64,000 bases of DNA from Butyricicoccus pullicaecorum (GCA_018366035.1 JAGZIW010000012.1:1-64000), one strand, 5' to 3'; positions 42,142 through 51,565 are shown, counted from the stretch's first letter. Notes: generated from the letters alone by a model not told the origin. Numbers and translations: made by a program.

Positions 42142-42674
42142 TATTGCTTTTCGAGAAATTGCACGGGTACATTTTGTGTCAGCCAAACGCCGTTTGCAGA
42201 GCGGTAAAACGTATATCCCATTTGTGCCATTTGTCCGCTGCATACCCGATATAAAGCCAGATTGCCATGCCGGATTCCTACCATACAGGCGGTTTCAGGA
42301 TCTTCTGACAGATGCACATATAGACGTTCCTTGGAAATCAGTCCCTGTTCGGAAATAGAGGCAACGTATTTTTCGCCGGTTCCATGCCATAAAAATTCGG
42401 GAGGGTCCATCACGTCCAGATCCACATCAACCGCGATAGAGTGCCCTTGATTGGCACGGATCTGTGTTTTATCCGCATTAAAGGCATAACGCTGCTTGGT
42501 ATCTGTGCGGACGATTTCTTCCAGCATATTAAAGTTAAAGGGCAGAAATTTGCTCATGCCGGAAATCAGTGCTTGTACATCTGCCCAGCCATGCGCATCG
42601 AGCGTGATCCCGATGGCTTGTGGCTTGTGGCGCAGAACAAGAGCCAGAAATTTACTTTCCTTGGTAAAAGACAT
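42141..42674 (-). CDS. kptA: RNA 2'-phosphotransferase, Tpt1/KptA family
   Basis: Transfers an internal 2'-phosphate from RNA to NAD, giving ADP-ribose 1'',2''-cyclic phosphate. The 177-residue chain has KESKFLALVLRHKPQ, LWHGTGEKY near 95 and YVHLSED near 118, with the His/Arg residues of the family (LRHKP, HGT, IRHG). Bacteria have no tRNA splicing that leaves 2'-phosphates, so the physiological substrate is uncertain; RNA repair or ADP-ribosylation at RNA ends has been proposed. AGGAG precedes the ATG. Confidence 0.9.
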   Translation of the reverse strand: MSFTKESKFLALVLRHKPQAIGITLDAHGWADVQALISGMSKFLPFNFNMLEEIVRTDTKQRYAFNADKTQIRANQGHSIAVDVDLDVMDPPEFLWHGTGEKYVASISEQGLISKERLYVHLSEDPETACMVGIRHGNLALYRVCSGQMAQMGYTFYRSANGVWLTQNVPVQFLEKQ

Positions 42675-42690
42675 AAAAGAGGAACTCCTT

Positions 42691-43611
42691 TCAGTGAAGC
42701 CTTGGCGCAGCTGCGCTGAGCAGCTCGGTCAGATAGCTGCGCGCCTCCAGCAATGTATGCAAATGATAATTTAGAACAATACTATATTCCTCAAGCTCGG
42801 GATTGGGGACAGGTGCCGGCAGTTCTACACCCAGTTCGGCAAGGCGCTGACGGTTTCTTTCGTTGGGCATACCCAGCGTATCCATTCCGCAGAGTGCAGA
42901 CAGTGCCATATACATTTTTTCGGCAAGCTGATAGCAGCCGAAAAGGTAGGCAGACTCTGTCTTTCGCTGCTTGCGATAGGGAAAGGGCTGCTCAGAAAAA
43001 ATACGGATTTCATCATGCAGCTGGCGCAGCTTGGTTTCAAAGGGAGAGAGTGCGGGATAGTGTCCGGAGAGCAGCTCGTGCAGCGCAGAGAGATATGCGG
43101 CGGTGTATTCGCTGAACAGACGCAAAATCAAGCTGTGGTTGTTATAGGGTTTTAGAACCGCATTGACAACAAAGCCTACTGCAAGCCCAATTGAGGTATC
43201 CAGAAAACGATTGACTGCATAGGCAACCGGCGTGCCGTTTGTTGGGTCGTATAGACAGACCGAGACAAATACGATACAGGTAAGCGGAACCGCAAAGCCG
43301 ATTCGAAGGGGCTGACAGATGGGAATGAGCAAAATAAGACCCAAGCCAATTGCAATATAGCGGTCATTTGGAAATAAAAGCGTAAAAAGACAGCCGGCAA
43401 GTGCGCCGCAGGTGATGCCTGAGAGCTGTGTCGTTGCGGCAGTGATGGCGTCGGACAGAGTACGGCTCATTACAGCGATGGCACCAATGGCTGCAAAAAT
43501 GGGAAGTGAGGCTGGACGCAGACTGGACAACAGGAGAGCAAGAACGACAGCAAGTCCGGTTTTGGCTGTGCGAAGTCCGATATGATAATGCAGATGCGCG
43601 GAATGGGACAT
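42691..43611 (-). CDS. Aromatic acid exporter (ArAE/FUSC-like) family protein
   Basis: Product of 306 aa: four to five N-terminal membrane segments (about 15-150) and a soluble helical C-terminal domain. The start LRTAKTGLAVVLALLLSSLRPASLPIFAAIGAIAVM resembles the ArAE_1/YgaE-like clostridial proteins, thought to export small organic acids. The stop is 16 nt before the kptA ATG, so the two may be one unit. Substrate unknown. Confidence 0.78.
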   Translation of the reverse strand: MSHSAHLHYHIGLRTAKTGLAVVLALLLSSLRPASLPIFAAIGAIAVMSRTLSDAITAATTQLSGITCGALAGCLFTLLFPNDRYIAIGLGLILLIPICQPLRIGFAVPLTCIVFVSVCLYDPTNGTPVAYAVNRFLDTSIGLAVGFVVNAVLKPYNNHSLILRLFSEYTAAYLSALHELLSGHYPALSPFETKLRQLHDEIRIFSEQPFPYRKQRKTESAYLFGCYQLAEKMYMALSALCGMDTLGMPNERNRQRLAELGVELPAPVPNPELEEYSIVLNYHLHTLLEARSYLTELLSAAAPRLH

Positions 43612-43749
43612 GAATACCTCCTGCTATGGGCATGTGCTTTGAAGATCCCTTGAAATATGTTTATGATACTACGGAATGAGGGGTTAGGCAATACTGAAAC
43701 CAAAAAATACAGAGGAAAAACACAAAACACCAAATTCACATCACATTCA

Positions 43750-43778
43750 TTGACTTTGTGTGTCCAATGTGCTAAAGT
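43750..43778 (+). promoter_or_regulatory. Promoter of the 43850 gene
   Basis: TTGACT (43750-43755), 17 nt, TAAAGT (43773-43778). Confidence 0.5.
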
Positions 43779-43849
43779 TTAACTATACATATTTGGAAGA
43801 TGAAATGAAATCATCATATCAAATAAAACCGTTGGTAGAGGTGACAAAT

Positions 43850-44131
43850 ATGAAAAAGGAACTGGGTTATGGTATGGCGCTTGCCGGCGTATTGGCCGGT
43901 GCCGGCGCGTTGGCTGTGGCATTTATGCGTAAGAAAAAGCGTGAGGAAATCTATCATGAAGCAGAGCTGAAGGCGATGAATGAACTTGATGAAATGATGA
44001 ATGATGGAAATGAGGACGCAATGGATTGCGATACCTGTTCTTGCGCAGAGGCCTGTGCAGAGGTTTGCGCCGAGGCTGTTCCACCGGAAGAAGAAACTGA
44101 AGAGGCTCCAGAACCGCCCACAGTACCTTGA
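43850..44131 (+). CDS. Small membrane-anchored Cys-rich protein
   Basis: Unrecognised protein of 93 aa. One membrane segment (about 7-26, rich in Gly/Ala) is followed by a basic stop-transfer KKKRE, an acidic helix, the cysteine string CDTCSCAEACAEVC (about 63-76) and a Glu/Pro-rich tail. Cysteine spacing could bind a metal, but no known motif fits. ATG 43850 follows GAGGTG; the open frame upstream to 43760 overlaps the promoter. Confidence 0.65.
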   Translation: MKKELGYGMALAGVLAGAGALAVAFMRKKKREEIYHEAELKAMNELDEMMNDGNEDAMDCDTCSCAEACAEVCAEAVPPEEETEEAPEPPTVP

Positions 44132-44148
44132 TTTTATTATTGATGTCG

Positions 44149-44184
44149 AAACAGGCGAAGCCACCGCGCTCCGCCTGTTTTTTT
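44149..44184 (+). terminator. Terminator before the radical SAM gene
   Basis: AAACAGGCG (44149-44157)/CGCCTGTTT (44172-44180) with extra T. The next ribosome site starts only a few nt later. Confidence 0.75.
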
Positions 44185-44203
44185 GTGAGAGGAGAGTGTG
44201 AAT

Positions 44204-45076
44204 ATGATTCCATATGAAGGACGTGTATTTCGTCCGCCGTCTGAGGCGTATAGCTTGATTGTGCAGGTGACAATTGGGTGCAGCCATAATAAATGCACAT
44301 TTTGTGACATGTACAAGGAAAAATCGTTTCGTGTCCGTAAGCTGGAGGAGATCTACCACGATTTCGACCTTGCCCGTCAGGCGTATCGCCGTGTAGAGCG
44401 TATCTTTCTGGCAGACGGTGATGCGCTCATGTGCCAGACTGCGCACATGGCAGAGATCCTGCGCTATATTCAAAAGGTATTTCCGGAATGTGAGCGGGTG
44501 ACAAGCTATGGTTCCCCGAACTCTATTTTGGTCAAAAAGCAGGAAGATTTGAATTTGCTGCACGAACTGGGTCTGGATATGATCTACATGGGGCTGGAAT
44601 CCGGTTCCGACGAGGTGCTGCGCCGTGTCAATAAGGGAGAAACTGCGGCGGAGATCGTCCGCGCAGGACAGATGGTCAAAAAAGCGGGCATGAAGCTGTC
44701 TGTCACCTGTATTGCTGGACTGGGTTCTCTGGAACTTTCGAATACACATGCCATTGAGACTGCTCAGGCGCTTTCCCAGATGAAACCGGAGTATATCGGG
44801 CTTTTGACGCTGCTCTTTGAACTGCCGACTCCGCTGATGGAGGACTGGCAGGCAGGACGCTTTTACCTTATGAAGCCGATTGAGATCGCGCAGGAAACCT
44901 TGGTGCTGCTCGAGCATATTGACTGTGAAGGCAGTGTGTTCCGCGCAAATCATGCGTCAAATTACGTGAATCTTGCAGGTACGCTGAATCAGGACAGAGA
45001 AGCCATGTGCCAAAAGCTGCGCGCAGCGCTGGACGGACAGGTGCGCTTTAAGAGCGAAGCATTCCGCGCAAGATGA
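44204..45076 (+). CDS. Radical SAM protein
   Basis: Product of 290 aa with an Elp3/HemN-type fold. The cluster ligands are Cys26, Cys31 and Cys34 (CSHNKCTFC), a C-x4-C-x2-C spacing instead of the classical C-x3-C-x2-C; similar spacing occurs in a group of uncharacterised clostridial proteins. Later stretches are MGLESGSDEVLRRVNKG (SAM ribose region) and ITCIAGL-like strand. ATG 44204 is preferred over GTG 44198 because GAGGAG lies 10 nt upstream. Reaction unknown. Confidence 0.85.
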   Translation: MIPYEGRVFRPPSEAYSLIVQVTIGCSHNKCTFCDMYKEKSFRVRKLEEIYHDFDLARQAYRRVERIFLADGDALMCQTAHMAEILRYIQKVFPECERVTSYGSPNSILVKKQEDLNLLHELGLDMIYMGLESGSDEVLRRVNKGETAAEIVRAGQMVKKAGMKLSVTCIAGLGSLELSNTHAIETAQALSQMKPEYIGLLTLLFELPTPLMEDWQAGRFYLMKPIEIAQETLVLLEHIDCEGSVFRANHASNYVNLAGTLNQDREAMCQKLRAALDGQVRFKSEAFRAR

Positions 45077-45389
45077 TTTCCATGGATTCAGCGAAAACGA
45101 ACAGGAAAAGGACAAAACGAACGCCAAAAACTGGGATATTTTTTAGAAATTGACAGGACAAAACCTGTGGAACGTGATATAATGAAAAATGAACGGGCGG
45201 TTTACAAAATATACCATGTGACATAAAAATTTGGATTTGGTTGCAATCTGCGCACACAATATGATATAATAAAACCGTTCGGATCGCATAGATGATAGGA
45301 AATTATGAACATTTTTTGGAAATGAAAAGTTACATTACGGCACGCACTGTGTCACACGTTCATTTCTGTGTTTCGTTTGGAGGAGCAGC
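45077..45389 (+). promoter_or_regulatory. Intergenic region with promoter of the 45390 gene
   Basis: TTGCAA (45241-45246), 18 nt, TATAAT (45265-45270). A second TATAAT at 45178-45183 has a TTGACA at 45150-45155 but the gap of 22 nt is too long. No gene seen in this 313-nt stretch. Confidence 0.5.
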
Positions 45390-45986
45390 ATGGATTCCAT
45401 TTCTCATACTCGCGTTGCCAATCTGCTATTGGCTCATATTGAGACCGAGACCGGCGTGACCTTTGATGCGAACGCCTTTCGTTACGGAAATCTCAAGCCT
45501 GATTTGACTGGTACATATTTGACCAAGCGGCATTACCCTTCGATCATGTTTGAAGAGGTCAAGGATAAGATTCGTACATTCTGCCGGAATTATGCGCTGG
45601 GAGATGTGAATGGACGAGAGTTGTCGGTTGATTTGGGCGAAATCTGCCATTATTTAACAGATTTCTTTTGTTATCCGCATAATGATGATATTTATCCGCA
45701 CGGTTTATTTTTGCATTATGTCTATGAAAAACGCGTTGCACTGTGTCTGAGACGCAGCCTTACCGAGGCGCATTTTGAAGGCTGGGTGGAAGATATCGTT
45801 GCACCTTTTAGCGCAGAGGCATTGATTGCCCGCATTGAAAAGCTCCACGCAAAATATAAGGCGCTGCCGCATCACAGTATTGTCAGTGATATGGAATTCA
45901 TTTGTCAGGTGACAACACTTTGTGTCAAGGGCATCATCAATATTTCATATGTGTGCGGCGAAGAAAAGACAGTTATTACAGCATAA
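45390..45986 (+). CDS. Zinc-dependent phospholipase C-like protein
   Basis: Cytoplasmic-looking 198-residue protein of the phospholipase C/P1 nuclease-type helical fold. Candidate zinc ligands are spread as expected: SHTRVANLLLAHI at the N-terminus, FRYGNLKPDLTG near 31, EICHYLTDFFCYPHND near 84. No signal peptide is seen, so a secreted toxin role is unlikely; clostridial relatives are annotated only as PLC-like. GGAGGAG precedes the ATG. Confidence 0.78.
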   Translation: MDSISHTRVANLLLAHIETETGVTFDANAFRYGNLKPDLTGTYLTKRHYPSIMFEEVKDKIRTFCRNYALGDVNGRELSVDLGEICHYLTDFFCYPHNDDIYPHGLFLHYVYEKRVALCLRRSLTEAHFEGWVEDIVAPFSAEALIARIEKLHAKYKALPHHSIVSDMEFICQVTTLCVKGIINISYVCGEEKTVITA

Positions 45987-46023
45987 TGAAAAAACGCATC
46001 CACATCAGGGTGCGTTTTTTGTC

Positions 46024-46614
46024 TCATTTTATCGAAATCGGCATGCTGAGCAGCTCATGCACAAGTGCGGTTGGCAAATTTGGAAAAGCGATCAGGGGTT
46101 CCGGTTCTGTAACACGCTGCCGCAATGGATATTCCAGCCATACAATATCATGCCATGAGCCGGACTTCCAACCACTTCTCGGAAATAGACCAACACGCTG
46201 GAAACCAACCGACTCATGAAAGGCAATGCTGTTGCCCGAGGCAGTTGCACAGGCATAGGCAGTTACAACATTTTGATGCCGCAGCAGGGCAAGCAGTGTT
46301 TGGTAGAGCCGTGTTCCCAGATGATGCCGCTGACAGTCTAGGGACAGGTAGATGGACAGCTCAACGTCCCAGTGAAAGCCCATACGCGGGTGGAAGGGAG
46401 CGGCATAAGCATATCCAATCACGGTTCCGTTCTGCTCTGCAACGAGATAAGGGTAGAGTGCGGTGATGGAACGGATTCGTTCGGTAAATTCTGCGCACGA
46501 TGGCACATCATATTCAAGAGAGATTGCGGTTTGGCTGACATAGGGAGCGTAGATTGCAAGCAGTGCAGGGGCGTCCTCCGGAACAGCCGGACGAATGGTG
46601 ATTTGCGGTAACAT
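46024..46614 (-). CDS. GNAT N-acetyltransferase, phosphinothricin acetyltransferase-like
   Basis: Acetyl-CoA dependent acetyltransferase of 196 aa. ITIRPAVPEDAPALLAIYAPYV at the start and a later CQRHHLGTRLY (acetyl-CoA loop, with Arg/His in place of the usual Gly-rich Q-x-x-G-x-G) are visible, plus YACATASGNSIAFHESVGFQ. PAT-like members acetylate methionine sulfoximine or related amino acids. ATG 46614 has a GGAGGT site. It overlaps no gene but follows the carboxypeptidase gene by 20 nt. Confidence 0.82.
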   Translation of the reverse strand: MLPQITIRPAVPEDAPALLAIYAPYVSQTAISLEYDVPSCAEFTERIRSITALYPYLVAEQNGTVIGYAYAAPFHPRMGFHWDVELSIYLSLDCQRHHLGTRLYQTLLALLRHQNVVTAYACATASGNSIAFHESVGFQRVGLFPRSGWKSGSWHDIVWLEYPLRQRVTEPEPLIAFPNLPTALVHELLSMPISIK

Positions 46615-46634
46615 GAGAACCTCCAAGGTTGGAT

Positions 46635-47885
46635 TTAGAATCGCTTGCCGTGTCGTGCGTGACGCCGCTGGCGTGAATATCGCCGACAAGGGGCGGTGGT
46701 TTTTTGAACAATGTGGATTTCAGTAAACCATATACCGAGTAAAGCGGTGAGGATTGAGCCAATGAGCAGTTCCAAAAATCTCGACGGAGCGTTTTCGGCA
46801 GATATCACGGGCTGGATATCGCAGGAGAGTGGATATGGCAGGGTGCGAAGCACCTGTGTGATGCCGTCGCGTGTCATCTGTAAGGTGCGCAGACCGTGCT
46901 CGTTTGCTTGCTGAGACAGGGATAGTGCCTGTGCTTGGGTTCCAACAGGGAGCGTTACAGAGACCGGTGGATAATCGGAACTGGCACCGGCTTGTGCGGC
47001 GAGTGCCGCAATCTGGTCCCCTTGCAGTGTGACCGTATGAAACGCGCCAAAGCCATAGGCGAACAGTGTGCGCATGTCGCGCCACGTATAGTAGCGGTTG
47101 CCGGAGGCACCAAGAGAAACTGCAATCAAGGTCATACCGTCCTTGCGGGCAGCCATGACCTGTGTATGCTGCGCCTTGGTGGTATAGCCGTTTTTGCCGG
47201 CGAGTGCATAAGGATTGTAGAACGCCGAATCCTTGCGCAGCATACGCTGTTTGGTATAGAAGGTACGCGGCGCGGCGTGCTTGTTGGTTGCTGGCATGGT
47301 ATAGGTCTGCGCACCGGAGATTTGTAAAAAGCGTGGATACTCCAGCAATGCGGCGGTGATGCGTGCAAGGTCGCGTGCCGTGACAAGATGCGTGGGGGCG
47401 TCCAGTCCATGTGCATTTTCAAAGTGGCTGCCCGTGCAGCCAAGCGCAGCCGCACGTATATTCATCATGTGAGAAAAGGCAGACTGTGAGCCGGCAACGG
47501 CTTCTGCCAGCACGTTGGCAGCGTCATTTGCCGACTGCATGAGTGTTGCATAGAGCATATCCTGCAAGGTGACTGTTTCACCGGCAACGAGACCGATATG
47601 TGTGGAGTCCCGTTCGATTTGCACGGCAGTATCGGATACCGTAACCGTTTGGGACAAATCATCGACCTGCTCTAAAACAATGAGTGCGGTCATCAGCTTG
47701 GTAACAGAGGCTGGCGGCACGGGTACATCTGCATTTTTTTCATATAGTGTTTGACCAGATTCTGCACAGTATAGAATCGCCTCTGCACCGTAAAGCGGCT
47801 CTTGTAAAGCAGGGGCAGCAGATGCTGTGCCGCAAAACAGGGTAAGCAGTGTCAGCAGTGCACAGCACAGGAGACGGACGAACAT
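46635..47885 (-). CDS. D-alanyl-D-alanine carboxypeptidase (S11, DacF-like)
   Basis: Penicillin-binding protein that removes the last D-Ala from peptidoglycan stems. The 416-residue chain has a signal peptide (1-23, ending ASA), Ser60-x-x-Lys63 (SVTK), Ser118-Ala-Asn and Lys231-Asn-Gly (KNG in place of the usual KTG). A single membrane segment lies near the C-terminus (about 378-395), followed by a very basic tail rich in Arg/His. The cell-surface position follows from signal and anchor. Confidence 0.92.
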   Translation of the reverse strand: MFVRLLCCALLTLLTLFCGTASAAPALQEPLYGAEAILYCAESGQTLYEKNADVPVPPASVTKLMTALIVLEQVDDLSQTVTVSDTAVQIERDSTHIGLVAGETVTLQDMLYATLMQSANDAANVLAEAVAGSQSAFSHMMNIRAAALGCTGSHFENAHGLDAPTHLVTARDLARITAALLEYPRFLQISGAQTYTMPATNKHAAPRTFYTKQRMLRKDSAFYNPYALAGKNGYTTKAQHTQVMAARKDGMTLIAVSLGASGNRYYTWRDMRTLFAYGFGAFHTVTLQGDQIAALAAQAGASSDYPPVSVTLPVGTQAQALSLSQQANEHGLRTLQMTRDGITQVLRTLPYPLSCDIQPVISAENAPSRFLELLIGSILTALLGIWFTEIHIVQKTTAPCRRYSRQRRHARHGKRF

Positions 47886-47973
47886 GAGAGTGCTCCCTTC
47901 TTACACGATGTTTCCATCATACACTATTTATGGGGTGCGTTCAAGTGCCGAGAGAACAGAAGTCGTGATATGG

Positions 47974-48002
47974 TTGTAACAGAACGGAAATTTTGCTATA
48001 AT
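47974..48002 (+). promoter_or_regulatory. Promoter of DUF1294-CDF unit
   Basis: TTGTAA (47974-47979), 17 nt, TATAAT (47997-48002). Confidence 0.6.
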
Positions 48003-48046
48003 AACACAAACAAAGCCTTTGCAGGATAGAAAGGAGTGTACGGCGC

Positions 48047-48340
48047 GTGAAATGGATTTGTATCATCTATCTTGTGACGGTCAATGTATTGGGTGCAGGT
48101 GCGGTTGTTTTAGACAAATGGTTGGCACAGCATCAAAAATGGAGGATTCGGGAGCGGACGTTATTTTTGTATTGCTGGTTGGGCGGGTGTCCGCTGGTGT
48201 ATGCCGCCCTGAAGGGGTGTCGGCATAAGACGCTGCACCGCTCTTTTATGTGGGGGATTCCTGCAATTTTTATATTACAAATTGTAATTATATCCGCAAT
48301 AATATACATTGGGTATCGAAATGGGGTTTGGTTTACATGA
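48047..48340 (+). CDS. DUF1294 family membrane protein
   Basis: 97-residue protein with three hydrophobic segments and the DUF1294 pattern (DKWLAQHQKWRIRERTLF, GGCPLVYAALKGCRHKT, FMWGIP). GTG start with AAGGAG 10 nt upstream. The stop overlaps the ATG of the metal transporter (ATGA), so the two are coupled. No function is known for the family. Confidence 0.82.
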   Translation: MKWICIIYLVTVNVLGAGAVVLDKWLAQHQKWRIRERTLFLYCWLGGCPLVYAALKGCRHKTLHRSFMWGIPAIFILQIVIISAIIYIGYRNGVWFT

Positions 48341-49515
48341 CACAATTTTTGATTGCGCATTTTATTGGTGAGGCGTGCGATAATGTACGCGATGCACAGG
48401 TACGCGAGCGCTACGGCGTACTGTCTGGCGCAGTTGGAATTGTCTGTAATGTGCTGCTGTTTGCTGCAAAGCTGCTCATTGGATTGATGACAGGAGCCGT
48501 TTCGGTTGCAGCCGATGCTTTTAATAATTTGTCAGATGGACTGTCTTCTGTGATTTCAATTGTGGGATTTAAGGTATCTGGACGCGCTCCGGACGCACAG
48601 CACCCATTTGGGTATGGACGAACCGAATATATTGCGGGACTCATTGTCTCCATGCTGATTTGTGTTGTTGGCGTACAGTTTTTGCAGACCTCTGTGGACC
48701 GCATTTTGCACCCAAAGACGGTTTCTTTTACTTGGACAGTGGCGGTGGTTTTGGTCTTAACGATGCTGGTCAAATTGTGGCTGGGCACGTTCAATCGTTC
48801 GCTTGGCAAGCGGATTGACTCGCCGACCCTGCTCGCAGCCATGCAGGACAGTCTCAATGATGTTGTGACGACCGGCGTTGTGCTGATGGGTATGATTGCG
48901 GGACAGTTTACCAGCATGCCAGTAGATGGTATTGTCGGCATTATGGTTGCCCTTTTTATTATATGGTCAGGCATTTGCATTGCACGGGATACGTTCAGTC
49001 CGCTGATTGGGCAAGCCGCAGACCCGCAGATTGCACATGAGATTGCGGATACCGTGCTGCAAAGTCCGAGTATTTTGGGAATCCATGATTTGATTATCCA
49101 TAATTATGGTGTTGGGAAATCGCTCGCTTCCCTGCATGCAGAAGTGCCGGATACGGCAGATATTGTTGCTGTACACGAGCTGATTGATGAAGCGGAACGC
49201 AAGGTTTGGGAAAAAACCGGCGTATACGCGGTTATTCACATGGACCCTGTGCGTGTTGGAGATCCCCGTATCGATGCCATGCGTGAGGCAACGCTGGACG
49301 TTTTGCAGAAGATCGATCCAGCGCTTACCATGCACGATTTCCGTGTTGTGGAGGGCGAGCGCAGAATCAATTTGATTTTTGATGTAATTGTGCCCTTTGG
49401 ATATACAAAGGAACAGAAAGAAGAAATTCATGCCCGCATCTTGACAGGACTGCGCGCACAGGATAAGCGATATCAGCCAGTGGTCACGCTGGAACACACA
49501 ATGACAATACAATGA
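48337..49515 (+). CDS. Cation diffusion facilitator family transporter
   Basis: Metal/proton antiporter of 392 aa that exports divalent cations such as zinc, iron or manganese. Six membrane segments lie in residues 25-220; SVAADAFNNLSDGL and the later AMQDSLNDVVTT give the D-x3-D metal site pairs. A cytoplasmic MMT1-like domain and a further C-terminal extension (to 392) follow. It overlaps the upstream DUF1294 gene by 4 nt. Confidence 0.92.
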   Translation: MTQFLIAHFIGEACDNVRDAQVRERYGVLSGAVGIVCNVLLFAAKLLIGLMTGAVSVAADAFNNLSDGLSSVISIVGFKVSGRAPDAQHPFGYGRTEYIAGLIVSMLICVVGVQFLQTSVDRILHPKTVSFTWTVAVVLVLTMLVKLWLGTFNRSLGKRIDSPTLLAAMQDSLNDVVTTGVVLMGMIAGQFTSMPVDGIVGIMVALFIIWSGICIARDTFSPLIGQAADPQIAHEIADTVLQSPSILGIHDLIIHNYGVGKSLASLHAEVPDTADIVAVHELIDEAERKVWEKTGVYAVIHMDPVRVGDPRIDAMREATLDVLQKIDPALTMHDFRVVEGERRINLIFDVIVPFGYTKEQKEEIHARILTGLRAQDKRYQPVVTLEHTMTIQ

Positions 49516-49536
49516 AACGCATGAGGAGGAACTGCT

Positions 49537-50814
49537 ATGCTGCTGATTCGAAATGCACAGGTCATGGACCCATATACAGGACTAGATGAAAAAAGAGAGA
49601 TTTTAATTGATGATAACGGCATCATTGCTGCACTGAATACAAGCGTAGATGCCCCGCAGGGCTGCCCTGTTTTAGACGCGATGGGCAAGACCATTTGCAC
49701 GGGACTCGTCGACACACATGTACATTTCCGTGATCCCGGGCAGAAGGAAAAGGAAGATGTGGCTTCGGGCATGCGGGCTGCTGCGGCGGGGGGATTTACG
49801 ACTGTGGTCTGTATGGCAAATACCATACCCACTTGTGACAATGTAGATACGCTGCGCTATGTGCAGCAGCAGGCACAGAACGCAGGAAACTTTGTCAATG
49901 TGAAGCAGGCGTGTTCGATTACAAAAGGGCTGAAGGGTGCTGAACTGACAGATTTTTCTGCACTTCTTGCCGCCGGTGCGTCTGGCTTTACCGATGATGG
50001 ACTGAACCTGACAGATATGAACCTGTGCCTGACAGCGATGGAGCAGGCGGTACAGGAGGATACACTTTTGTCCTTCCATGAGGAGGATCGGTCTCTGGTG
50101 CTATCTGCGGGTGTGAATTTTGGCTCTGCGGCTGCCAAGGAACTTGGGGTTCTGGGGGCAAAGTCTGCGGCAGAGGAGGCGATGGTGGCACGAGATATTG
50201 CACTTGCTTTAAGGAGCGGTGCGCGGGTCGTGTTCCAGCACATTTCGAGCGGGCTGTCCGTAGACCTGATTCGCGCAGGCAAAGCATTGGGCGCTCATAT
50301 TTACTGCGAGGTCACACCCCACCATATTTCGCTTACCGAGGACGCAGTATGTAAATATGGCACCTATGCAAGAATGAATCCGCCATTGCGCAAGGAAGCC
50401 GACCGGCAGGCGCTGATTCGCGGATTGCAGGACGGCACCGTGGATATGATCGCAACCGACCATGCCCCCCATACGGCAGAGGAAAAAGCGCGCGCTTTTG
50501 GACAAGCCCCGTCTGGAATCACTGGTTTGGAAACTGCATTTTCTGTATGCAATACCTATCTTGTGCGCACAGGTGCACTCACAAAGATGCAGCTTTTAGA
50601 AAAAATGTCGCGTAATCCGGCACAGATTTATCGATTTGCGGATAAGTCCATTGCTGTTGGACACCGCGCGGAACTTGCTATGCTGGACTGGGATTGCGAA
50701 AAGGTATACAAAGAGTATTATTCAAAGGGAATCAACACACCGTATACAGGCATGCCGCTTGTGGGTTCGGCAATTTGTACGATTATGGGCGATCAAGTTG
50801 TGAGGATTTCATAA
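49537..50814 (+). CDS. pyrC: Dihydroorotase
   Basis: Closes the dihydroorotate ring in pyrimidine synthesis. The 425-residue class I enzyme has DTHVHFRDPG near 60 (metal His pair), ITKGLKGAELTDF with the carboxylated-lysine region further on, EDRSLVL, EVTPHHISLTED and ATDHAPHTAEEK (metal Asp). GAGGAGG precedes the ATG. No other pyr genes are next to it. Confidence 0.95.
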   Translation: MLLIRNAQVMDPYTGLDEKREILIDDNGIIAALNTSVDAPQGCPVLDAMGKTICTGLVDTHVHFRDPGQKEKEDVASGMRAAAAGGFTTVVCMANTIPTCDNVDTLRYVQQQAQNAGNFVNVKQACSITKGLKGAELTDFSALLAAGASGFTDDGLNLTDMNLCLTAMEQAVQEDTLLSFHEEDRSLVLSAGVNFGSAAAKELGVLGAKSAAEEAMVARDIALALRSGARVVFQHISSGLSVDLIRAGKALGAHIYCEVTPHHISLTEDAVCKYGTYARMNPPLRKEADRQALIRGLQDGTVDMIATDHAPHTAEEKARAFGQAPSGITGLETAFSVCNTYLVRTGALTKMQLLEKMSRNPAQIYRFADKSIAVGHRAELAMLDWDCEKVYKEYYSKGINTPYTGMPLVGSAICTIMGDQVVRIS

Positions 50815-50907
50815 AAAGATTGATAAATTTTACAATTGTGAATTGATTTATTCTATAAAATGGGATACTATGATAAGTAACAAACAGTATGAAATGAGGA
50901 GTGCGAT

Positions 50908-51552
50908 ATGGCAGAGCAGCATAGACGACAGCCCGTCAAAAAATCCAAAAAGCAAATCCGCCGACAGCGTCAGCTGACTGTTGCCGGTGTAGTCGCTGGA
51001 ATCTTCCTGATTATTTTTGGATTGGGCGCACTTTGGGGACACAGCTTGGGCGGCGTCAAGGCGGAGGATATTGCAAAAACCTTACAGGGCATGGGACAGG
51101 CTGTGCAGGTAAGCTATGATTACAGCAATGTACTGCACCTGCAAAATCAGGATAAATTTTATGGTTGGAGCGAGGCGGAAAACCAGAAAAATTTTACCAT
51201 CATGTATCAGGGCTCCATGCAGATTGGCTCGGATACCTCCAAGCTTTCAAAAGATGATATTGTAATTGACAAAAAAACGGTGACGGTCAAGGTGCCGGCA
51301 GCCAAAATTATTGTAAATGAAATCAATCAGTCCTCAATTAGCGTGTATGATACCGAGGATAAAAAGTTCCGAGAAATTCGTCTGGAGGATTTCACGGGAT
51401 TCTGCAACGATCAAATGCCGGTTGACGAACAGGCGGCTTTTGACAGCGGAAAGGTGTCAAGTGCGCAGGAACGCCTGACCAATGTGATTACACTGGCGGT
51501 GCAGGGAATGGGTAAATTTGACAGTGTAAAGGTTGAATTTCAAAACAACTGA
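50908..51552 (+). CDS. DUF4230 domain protein
   Basis: 214-residue protein: strongly basic N-terminus (RRQPVKKSKKQIRRQRQ), one membrane anchor (about 24-45), and an extracytoplasmic beta-rich domain with YGWSEAEN-, MYQGSMQIGSD- and VKVPAAKIIVNEI-type stretches, matching the DUF4230 pattern. No catalytic residue is apparent. GAGGAG lies before the ATG; the next unit is separated by a strong terminator. Confidence 0.75.
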   Translation: MAEQHRRQPVKKSKKQIRRQRQLTVAGVVAGIFLIIFGLGALWGHSLGGVKAEDIAKTLQGMGQAVQVSYDYSNVLHLQNQDKFYGWSEAENQKNFTIMYQGSMQIGSDTSKLSKDDIVIDKKTVTVKVPAAKIIVNEINQSSISVYDTEDKKFREIRLEDFTGFCNDQMPVDEQAAFDSGKVSSAQERLTNVITLAVQGMGKFDSVKVEFQNN

Positions 51553-51565
51553 TTGAGGTTTTGAA

